Below, in pieces: positions 57,919 through 64,000 of a DNA stretch of 64,000 nucleotides. The translations under genes were made by a program, and so were the position numbers. A model generated the notes under the pieces. That model was not told the DNA's origin. It was given only the letters and a program-made list of their open reading frames with translations, and did no database searches. The DNA is from JAVBNH01 sp031551635 (GTDB taxonomy: Bacteria; Bacillota; Clostridia; Oscillospirales; Acutalibacteraceae): NCBI GenBank assembly GCA_031551635.1, contig JAVBNH010000002.1:186001-250000 (forward strand), in the 5' to 3' direction. The first letter of the stretch is position 1. Each line of letters starts with the position of its first letter.

Positions 57919-59532
57919 ATGAAAAAGAGTACGCTTTTATTCGGTCTCGCATCTGCTGCTGCGGGCGCGTATGCGGTGACACGATTTCAGGAAGCAATGA
58001 AAAAGGAAGAGAATATCCGCAAAAAATATGATTATACAAATTCAGCGATAATGGGTGCCTTCAAGGGTATAGCCGCTATACTTCCGGATATCCCGAGACC
58101 CGACGCTGTTTCCTATGACAGTGAAGCAGCAGGATTTATGGAAGGGCATAAGAAGTTTATAACAAAGCCCGCTAAGGGCGCTAAGTGGAGCCTCGGCTAC
58201 GGCAAGGTTTCGCTGATACCCGACGACATCGGCATCGGCGAGTATTATATGGGCGGTTATCTGAACCTCCCGGCGAACCATGTCGAGGGACTGCTTGACG
58301 ATATGATGTTCCGCTGCTTCTGCATTGACGACGGCAGCGGCAGGGGAATCACCGTTTTCGCTGTCATCGACTGCGTCGGTATATCGAGCACCGACATCCG
58401 TGCGATAAGGCTTCTTTTGAAGGATTTTTGCAAAGAAAACAATATTGTAAGTATTAATATATCCGCCACTCACAACCATTCCTCCATTGACACACAGGGT
58501 CTTTGGGGCGATTTGATGAAAATGCTGAAAAACAACCCGAAGGCAGTCATCAATGGTGACTACGATAAATTCTATTCAGGAAGAAATAAGTCCTTCATGG
58601 AAGCTCTCCATGTCAAAGGTGCTCAGGCAATCAAGGACGCCTTCAATGACATGAAGCCGGGCACACTGTACCGCAACACCTTTGAGGGTGCGCGCTATTC
58701 GCATGACAAGCGTCCCCCGAATGTTAAGGTTAATGAGGTCACAACGCTTTATTTCGTACCGGACGACAAGGACGCGAAGCCGACAAGAGCGGTTTATCTT
58801 GCTGCTCATCCTGTTGCCTTCGGTCAGGATAATAAAATCGTCAGCGGCGACTTCCCGTATTATATCTGCGAAGGCTGTGAAATGCAGGGTGAAAACGGTA
58901 TTTACTTCCAGGGACCGCAGGCGGCGGTTACGGCAAGCCGCGGCGGAAATATTCCAGAGGGTCTCTCTCAGACTGAGGGTATTCAGGAATTCGGCAGGGG
59001 TATTGCGCGTTTTTGCAAGAGCTTAGACCTCGCGGGCTATGAAAAGCTTGAACCGATTCTCAATGTTCGCATTGCCGAGATGTTCCTGCCAGTTTCAAAC
59101 TATGTCATGCTTGCCCTCGCGAAGCTTCAGATAGCTAATAATGTCTGCTTAAAGGTCGGCGACAAGGTTGACGATATCCGCTTTGTTTCAGAGGTCGGCT
59201 ACTGCGAATTCGGCAAGGATTTGAAAATGGCTCTTGTCCCCGGTGAGCTTATGCCTGAAATTCTACTGGGCGGCGCGTTTGATGCTGAGCAGGCGTATAA
59301 TCATACAGAATATGAGTATCCGGCGATGAAGGACTGCGTTGAGGGTTATCTATTGGGTGTCGGGCTTTGCAACGACTCAATCGGGTATATCGTTCCCGAT
59401 AATGATTTCGGCGGCTTCACGGCTCCACAACATTATGAGGAATCCGTATCGACAGGCATAAAAACAGCCGGTATCCTCGTGAAATCCTTTATCCACCTTG
59501 TTGACGCGTGCAACAAATCCAAAGCGGACTGA
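57919..59532 (+). CDS. Neutral/alkaline ceramidase-like protein
   Basis: 537 residues with a membrane-anchor-like N-terminus (TLLFGLASAAAGAYAV). LGYGKVSLIPDDIGIGEYYMGGY, VFAVIDCVGIS, and the zinc-binding stretch ISATHNHSSIDTQG are the start of the neutral ceramidase fold, with PHAV-like HPVAFGQ and GDFPYYICEG further on. True ceramidases split ceramide into sphingosine and fatty acid. Many bacterial homologues lack the second domain and have no known substrate, so only the fold is safe. ATG 57919 has GAAGGGG 9 bases ahead. Confidence 0.75.
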   Translation: MKKSTLLFGLASAAAGAYAVTRFQEAMKKEENIRKKYDYTNSAIMGAFKGIAAILPDIPRPDAVSYDSEAAGFMEGHKKFITKPAKGAKWSLGYGKVSLIPDDIGIGEYYMGGYLNLPANHVEGLLDDMMFRCFCIDDGSGRGITVFAVIDCVGISSTDIRAIRLLLKDFCKENNIVSINISATHNHSSIDTQGLWGDLMKMLKNNPKAVINGDYDKFYSGRNKSFMEALHVKGAQAIKDAFNDMKPGTLYRNTFEGARYSHDKRPPNVKVNEVTTLYFVPDDKDAKPTRAVYLAAHPVAFGQDNKIVSGDFPYYICEGCEMQGENGIYFQGPQAAVTASRGGNIPEGLSQTEGIQEFGRGIARFCKSLDLAGYEKLEPILNVRIAEMFLPVSNYVMLALAKLQIANNVCLKVGDKVDDIRFVSEVGYCEFGKDLKMALVPGELMPEILLGGAFDAEQAYNHTEYEYPAMKDCVEGYLLGVGLCNDSIGYIVPDNDFGGFTAPQHYEESVSTGIKTAGILVKSFIHLVDACNKSKAD

Positions 59533-59545
59533 TTTGTAATATAAC

Positions 59546-59590
59546 TAAAGACCTGACTGTGATTTTTATAATCATAATCAGGTCTTTTCA
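59546..59590 (+). terminator. Terminator after the ceramidase-like gene
   Basis: AAAGACCTGA pairs with TCAGGTCTTT, with an inner TGATT/AATCA stem, followed by a T-run. It also faces the convergent epimerase gene. Confidence 0.88.
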
Positions 59591-59602
59591 TTTGTATGAG
59601 TA

Positions 59603-61117
59603 TCAGCTTTCGGTTGTCTCGTATTCCGGGAACTTCGCATAAATGCTTTCGTCGTAGTAATTATTTTCATTCTTATCATGCAGCGGGTACCAGACCTGAG
59701 CGAAAAACGGGTTTACTTTTGCCTCGCGGTCGTAATCCCAAGGGTAGGGAAGCTCCTCCATGCACCAGTGTCCGCCCTTCAGCACTGAATTCGGTGTCAT
59801 TTTGAATTCATGAGAGTGAGCGCATTTCCACCAGAGTGGTGTATATAAATCGCCCTTAACCATTGAGGTTGAAAGGCATTCGCCGCCTCTGAAGGCAGCC
59901 GCAGACTGCATATCAGTAATATCTAGTTCGCTGTCCGGCTTCGTTTCGTCGTATCCGTGGTCGAGATAGCTTACCTCTGAGGTCGCTCGGCGCAGGTCAA
60001 TTTTCGACCAGTCCTTGCCTATTGCCCGCCAAGCTTCATACGAGCCGTAGTAAGCACTTATGCGCTCCTTGTCCCGTGTTTTAATCCAATCCATTGTTCC
60101 GAAAATCGGAGTTTTACTCTGACGCGCCATCATCGTCTTTTTAATTATGTTCTTCGGAGCATATTTTGCGAGACTGTAGTAGGCGGGCAGGGCTTTTTTT
60201 ATGTTTCTGAAGTATTCGCGGATTGGCATATTGTGCCTGAAATGAAGATAATTCTCTAGTACATCCGAATCCGCATACCACTGACCGTGGAAATTCCGCA
60301 AAACGAACCAGTCAGGGTCGAAAATTTCCTCAACCTCTCCGATTCCGAGCGTTTCGAGCAGCAGCTTTTCGAATTCATAATTTGTCATGCGGTACTGCTT
60401 CCCGCTGCCGATATTATAAAACCGCCGCCAGAAATCCTCCGGTATTTCGTCCGAACAGAGCCGCGCGAGAATTGTGCCGGAATCCTCAACCGTCGCCCAC
60501 TCAAGAACACCCCTGAAGGGCACATGGAACATAATAGGGTCGAAACCGTTCGCGATATTGTTGTGAAGAATCCCCGACTGCCGCAGCGAAACCCAGTGCT
60601 TCAGCCCCGATTCGGCAAAAAGCCCCTCTGCGATGGTTTTGCTAATAGCATAATGGTCGTAAACGCTGATTTTTATCGGGTCGCCGCACCTTCCCCAGTG
60701 AATCGGAGGGTTGCGGTCGCCTGTTTCCGCGACTGTGCCGACATACATGAGTCTAATGTCGTCCGCATTCGGCTGTGCCTTGACAGCCCTGACAATGTTC
60801 TGTGCCGCCGTGACGTTGATGTTAAAGGTCGCCTTCGGATAATAATCCGCCATGGGGGAGACCAACCCGCCGACATGAAGTACCACATCCGCGCCGCTGA
60901 CACAGCTCAGCACATCCTCATAATTTCTTAAGTCGCCCCAGACTATCCTGAGCCTGCCCTCTGATAAATAAGGCAGAAACAGCTCACGACTTTTAGCCTC
61001 ATCAAGCAATAGAAGAACTATATCGTGTTTTTCCTCAAGCGCATAGATTTCCTTGAACCCCATAAAGCCCATCAATCCCGAAGCACCTGTCAGAAACACA
61101 GTTTTTTTTGTACCCAT
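59603..61117 (-). CDS. NAD-dependent epimerase/dehydratase family protein, long form
   Basis: 504 residues. VFLTGASGLMGFMGFKEI is the GxxGxxG nucleotide site, VWGDLRNYEDV and DVVLHVGGLV follow, and the catalytic Tyr-x3-Lys is in YDHYAISKTIAE (about residue 160), as in extended short-chain dehydrogenases. About 150 extra residues at the C-terminus, ending MTPNSVLKGGHWCMEELPYPWDYD and beyond, are not part of the usual epimerase. The substrate is unknown. AAGGTG precedes the ATG. Confidence 0.82.
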   Translation of the reverse strand: MGTKKTVFLTGASGLMGFMGFKEIYALEEKHDIVLLLLDEAKSRELFLPYLSEGRLRIVWGDLRNYEDVLSCVSGADVVLHVGGLVSPMADYYPKATFNINVTAAQNIVRAVKAQPNADDIRLMYVGTVAETGDRNPPIHWGRCGDPIKISVYDHYAISKTIAEGLFAESGLKHWVSLRQSGILHNNIANGFDPIMFHVPFRGVLEWATVEDSGTILARLCSDEIPEDFWRRFYNIGSGKQYRMTNYEFEKLLLETLGIGEVEEIFDPDWFVLRNFHGQWYADSDVLENYLHFRHNMPIREYFRNIKKALPAYYSLAKYAPKNIIKKTMMARQSKTPIFGTMDWIKTRDKERISAYYGSYEAWRAIGKDWSKIDLRRATSEVSYLDHGYDETKPDSELDITDMQSAAAFRGGECLSTSMVKGDLYTPLWWKCAHSHEFKMTPNSVLKGGHWCMEELPYPWDYDREAKVNPFFAQVWYPLHDKNENNYYDESIYAKFPEYETTES

Positions 61118-61331
61118 AAATTTACACCTTATTACAAAAATCAGGGAAAATTTTTATTTGCCATACAACCCTGACTTGATTAAATTTCAACACTATGACG
61201 CCAAAAGTTTAGCATTATTTAAGGTGTTAATCCATAGACAATTTTTGTGTGAACGTTTAATAAGCGACACTCATTTTTAAGTACGTTTAAAAACAGTAAG
61301 AATACCTTAAAAGTTTACAGTTTATTAACTC

Positions 61332-62093
61332 TCATACTTTTGTAAACTGTCTGCCCTCGTGATTAATATAATACTTCTCTCTCAAAATTAAATTGTCAAT
61401 TCCGCTAAAACTGTAACCGTCTTTTTGAAAACGCTCGATTATTTCCGGTAAAGCTTCAAGTGTATTTTTTTTTCCGACATGAAAAAGAATAATCGAGCCG
61501 TTCCTGACTTTCCCGCACACCCGAGCGCTCATCTCAGTAGGAGAAATATCCTTCCAGTCGAGACTGTCTACATCCCACTGAACGCTCTGCATGCCAAGGC
61601 TTTCCGCCGCGGCTATGGTTTTATTGTCATACGCGCCGCTGGGAGCGCGGAAATATTCCGGAGCTTCCGATGTGATTTTTGCGATTTTTTCGCTGCAGGC
61701 TTTTATGTCTGCAAGGATTTTTCCAGACGGCAGTGCGGTCATATCCGGGTGTTTGTCCGAATGATTCCCGATGCAGTGTCCGGATTCATATACCGCTTTA
61801 ACGCTTTGAGGAAACTTTTTTGCAAAGTCACCCGTAAAAAAGAAGGTGGCTCTGATTTTGTTTTTCGCTAAAATTGTAAGCAGCCTGGGGATTTCTTCAT
61901 TTCCCCAGGCTGCGTTAAATGTCAGTGCAATTTCTTTTTTTGTCGTCTCTACACTGTAAACAGGAGTTTTTTTTGCGTTCGCAGACACTGCGGCGGAAAC
62001 AGTGTTCAATGTCAGGCACAGCGCCGCAATCAATAAAACGAATAAAGCAAAAATCAGCAGCAATTTCTTCTTGGTGAGAATAAATACACTCAT
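61332..62093 (-). CDS. Polysaccharide deacetylase, PdaB-like
   Basis: 253 residues: an N-terminal membrane anchor (LLLIFALFVLLIAALCLTL) and a NodB domain. ATFFFTGDFAKKFP, GHCIGNHSDKHPDMT (metal-binding His pair), FRAPSGAYDN, QWDVDSLDW and SIILFHVG match the PdaB/spore-associated deacetylases. The first motif reads TFNAAWG instead of the TFDDG of classical enzymes, so the catalytic-base aspartate is replaced by Asn. Activity is therefore doubtful, or differs. ATG 62093 follows AAGAAGGG; an ATG at 62120 lies ahead of that site. Confidence 0.88.
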   Translation of the reverse strand: MSVFILTKKKLLLIFALFVLLIAALCLTLNTVSAAVSANAKKTPVYSVETTKKEIALTFNAAWGNEEIPRLLTILAKNKIRATFFFTGDFAKKFPQSVKAVYESGHCIGNHSDKHPDMTALPSGKILADIKACSEKIAKITSEAPEYFRAPSGAYDNKTIAAAESLGMQSVQWDVDSLDWKDISPTEMSARVCGKVRNGSIILFHVGKKNTLEALPEIIERFQKDGYSFSGIDNLILREKYYINHEGRQFTKV

Positions 62094-62245
62094 AAATTTT
62101 TTATCCCTTCTTTTATACATATATAATAGGTATATGCCATATGTAATCGAAAAAAGAACAAGTAATATAATTCGTTAACTGTAATGTTAAAATTCTAATA
62201 AAAGGACTATTGCATACGCTTTCACTAAGAAAAATGGAGTAGATT

Positions 62246-62320
62246 AGTACCTTAGTGGGCTGAAAGCGCAATAAAAAACAAGACTTGTATTGTGGGCTTG
62301 GCAAGCCAAGCCCACGTTAG
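62246..62320 (+). repeat. 75-bp palindromic repeat, copy D
   Basis: Same element and orientation as copy A, with the full hairpin GTGGGCTTGGC-AA-GCCAAGCCCAC and the 5' hairpin GGGCTGAAAGC. Confidence 0.93.
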
Positions 62321-62442
62321 ATTATAACTCAATATAAGAAAATATAACAAATTAAGGAAATAAAGTTTTTTAGTAAAAAGCACATATTAAAATAAAATAA
62401 TAGAATTATATGAAAAATTATTGATAAAAATTTAATAATTGC

Positions 62443-62471
62443 TTGCATTTACTGATATATTATAGTATAAT
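62443..62471 (+). promoter_or_regulatory. Likely promoter of the FHA gene
   Basis: TTGCAT (62443-62448), 17-base spacer, TATAAT (62466-62471), giving a leader of about 180 bases. Confidence 0.65.
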
Positions 62472-62659
62472 TAACAAAATTTTAATAGATTATGTCATTT
62501 TATAAATAAATTACAAATTAAAATTACTTAAAATCCGATAAAAAGTCATATCTGAGCTCTAATTGATTATTTTTGAATATTAAAAATCACTTTACCATAT
62601 TAATAGTAAGAGGATTATTTTGTATTTTCATGCGAATATATTTTTAGGAGAGATTCAAT

Positions 62660-63709
62660 ATGGGTTTCAAAGAGCTATCTGTTCATGATAACCGCAGTTT
62701 CCTGACTTATGAGTTTGAGGAGCAGGACAAATTAGATGAAAAGACTTTTTTCACTATTGCCGACGCTAAAATTCCGGCACTGCTGAGGTTTGATTATTTT
62801 GGAACAATTGAACCTAGGTACCTTTCATTTGAAACAACCGGTTTATCGCCTGTAGCTGATTTGTTTACAGGTGTTTTGGGCATTAAGTCTTTTTTATTGA
62901 ATTTAAATTCGTTGTTAAACTCGATAGCTTTAATAAAAAACAATGATATTATTGAATCCTCGCTTATTTATCATCCTCAATACATTTATATTAAAGAAAA
63001 CTTAAATGAATTATTTATGATTGGCTTACCGCTTAATAATGAGCTTGCTAAGCGGGAGTCTGTTTTTGATTTTGTCAAAAAGATTATATTCGGTGCAAAA
63101 TTCGACGCAAATGAAGATTGCAGCTGTATTTCAACTATTATCAAATATATCGGCGGCGAAGACAAAAGCGTTGAAGGCTTAAAAGAACAAATTGATAATG
63201 TTATTGCCGATATTGAAGCTATGGAAGCAAGTATAAAAAAATGTATTAAATGTAACGCGAAAATCAGACATGGCGCCAAATTCTGTGCAGTTTGCGGAAC
63301 GCCGATTGAAGAAGATAACATTGATGACAGTGAGTCTCATTATGGAGAAACAACTCTACTCGGTCTGCAGGAATACGGAGCGACAACTGTCTTGTCAAGA
63401 GATATGGAGTCTATATCATTTCCATATATTATCAGGAATAAAAATAATGAATGCATAGAAATTGATACAATGGAATTTACAGTAGGCAAAGATAAAAACA
63501 AATGTGATTACGCCATTTCAAACAATACCGCGATAAGCAGGATACATATGCAGATTATTTTTGCAAACGGAAATTACTACGCAGTTGACCTTAATTCAAC
63601 AAATCATACATTTATAAATGATGAAATGCTTATAAATGGAAATAAAACAGTTATTAAAAACGGAGACAGAATCCGTTTGGCTGACGAGGAGTTTGTTTTT
63701 CATACTTAA
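62660..63709 (+). CDS. DUF6382-zinc ribbon-FHA domain protein
   Basis: 349 residues. The N-terminal 180 residues resemble DUF6382 (RSFLTYEFEEQDKLDEKTF; KIPALLRFDYFG). A zinc ribbon follows (CIKCNAKIRHGAKFCAVCG, about 194-212), then a C-terminal FHA domain (FTVGKDKNKCDYAI, ISRIHMQIIF, DLNSTNHTFIND), which binds phosphothreonine. DUF6382-FHA proteins are common in Clostridia near kinases, phosphatases or type VII-like secretion genes; none of these is inside the window, but the next gene is also envelope-directed. AGGAG precedes the ATG. Confidence 0.85.
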   Translation: MGFKELSVHDNRSFLTYEFEEQDKLDEKTFFTIADAKIPALLRFDYFGTIEPRYLSFETTGLSPVADLFTGVLGIKSFLLNLNSLLNSIALIKNNDIIESSLIYHPQYIYIKENLNELFMIGLPLNNELAKRESVFDFVKKIIFGAKFDANEDCSCISTIIKYIGGEDKSVEGLKEQIDNVIADIEAMEASIKKCIKCNAKIRHGAKFCAVCGTPIEEDNIDDSESHYGETTLLGLQEYGATTVLSRDMESISFPYIIRNKNNECIEIDTMEFTVGKDKNKCDYAISNNTAISRIHMQIIFANGNYYAVDLNSTNHTFINDEMLINGNKTVIKNGDRIRLADEEFVFHT

Positions 63710-63798
63710 TTTTATTTAGTTGCAATTATATTAAATTTGTGGTTTGGATTTATGCCGCAAGGCTTAAATAAATTTTAAGATTATTAAAGGTGGAAAAA

Positions 63799-64000
63799 TG
63801 ATGAAGCAAATTGTCAGTGTACTCATTGCGTGCGCTATGTTTTTAACAGTTTTATGTCTCTTGCCTGTCGGTGCTGCGGCTGAAGAAAGCAATCAGGCAA
63901 TAATTGAAGCTCAGGAGGGTGTCGTTAAGGTATGGCACTGGATTTATTTCTATGATAAGCCGTCCTCTGAAGCTACCAGAAAGCCGGTATATGAATTTTG
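63799..64000 (+). CDS. Secreted protein, N-terminal part (possibly a trypsin-like protease)
   Basis: The gene runs off the window after 67 residues. A signal peptide (IVSVLIACAMFLTVLCLLPVGAAA) is followed by QAIIEAQEGVVKVWHWIYF, a start like that of secreted HtrA/trypsin-like proteins. That reading is weak, because the catalytic region is not visible. AAGGTGG (63788-63794) serves ATG 63799 or 63802. It probably belongs with the FHA gene upstream. Confidence 0.6.

Larger units (their letters stand above)
62094..62659. other. AT-rich divergent intergenic region
   Basis: 566 bases without a gene. It holds 75-bp repeat copy D (62246-62320) and a promoter (62443-62471). A second possible promoter for the FHA gene is TTGAAT (62573-62578), 17 bases, CATATT (62596-62601). 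The rest is almost pure A/T, with nothing further seen. Confidence 0.7.

Overview
The window looks like the chromosome of a Gram-positive anaerobe of the class Clostridia, most likely an Oscillospiraceae/Ruminococcaceae-type gut or rumen bacterium. The grounds are sigma-A promoters of low-GC Gram-positive type, strong AGGAGG-like ribosome binding sites, a type IV pilus locus without a secretin, a secreted protein with a type I dockerin and an InlB-like repeat, a split aconitase X, a VTC polyphosphate polymerase beside a Cthe_2159-like cell-surface protein, and a DUF6382-FHA protein. This is inference from gene content; I could run no search. I saw no rRNA, tRNA, CRISPR array, prophage or recognisable transposase gene.

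Layout. 1-5.75 kb: end of a URO-D family gene, a membrane protein, a RelB/YoeB toxin-antitoxin pair, an aldehyde dehydrogenase, a nitroreductase, a VanZ-like protein and PlsC. 5.9-19.5 kb: a type IV pilus locus with pilB, pilT, a major prepilin behind a 650-bp control region, prepilin peptidase, pilC, a pilM-pilN fusion, a pilO-like gene, an 828-residue prepilin with GLUG-like adhesin repeats, and three smaller pilin-like proteins. 19.7-26 kb: a MacB/FtsX-type ABC transporter with a PASTA protein, a TetM-like GTPase and a HIT protein. 26-31.8 kb: a GPH symporter, TraX, a C39-like protein, a lipoprotein and a GH51 arabinofuranosidase. 32-36.5 kb: a pyrophosphatase-like/Nudix fusion, a small-multidrug-export family protein, ProC, a lipase and a BtrH/C39-like protein. 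36.6-43.6 kb: a disrupted zinc-ribbon pseudogene, a lipid kinase, an RlmL-type methylase, two tandem mgtE genes behind a long leader with a small ORF, and an M14 peptidase. 43.7-51.2 kb: a phosphatase-RimI fusion, tsaD, the dockerin protein, aconitase X and an OYE-type flavoenzyme. 51.4-64 kb: a frameshifted surface protein, VTC, a glycosidase-like protein, another frameshifted gene, a ceramidase-like protein, an epimerase, a PdaB-like deacetylase, an FHA protein and the start of a secreted protein.

The most unusual content lies between genes. (1) At least twelve arrays of 7-bp tandem repeats (CTAG/TTAG or GTAC cores) sit at the 3' ends of genes and often supply the stop codon. (2) An exactly 75-bp palindromic repeat occurs four times; two inverted copies flank pilB with its promoter. 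(3) A second dispersed element of about 93-130 bp sits between heptamer arrays in three places. (4) Four tandem units with a 92-93 bp period lie upstream of the major pilin. (5) A 19-bp inverted repeat interrupts a zinc-ribbon gene. (6) A vestige of a YoeB C-terminus lies in front of the live toxin-antitoxin pair.
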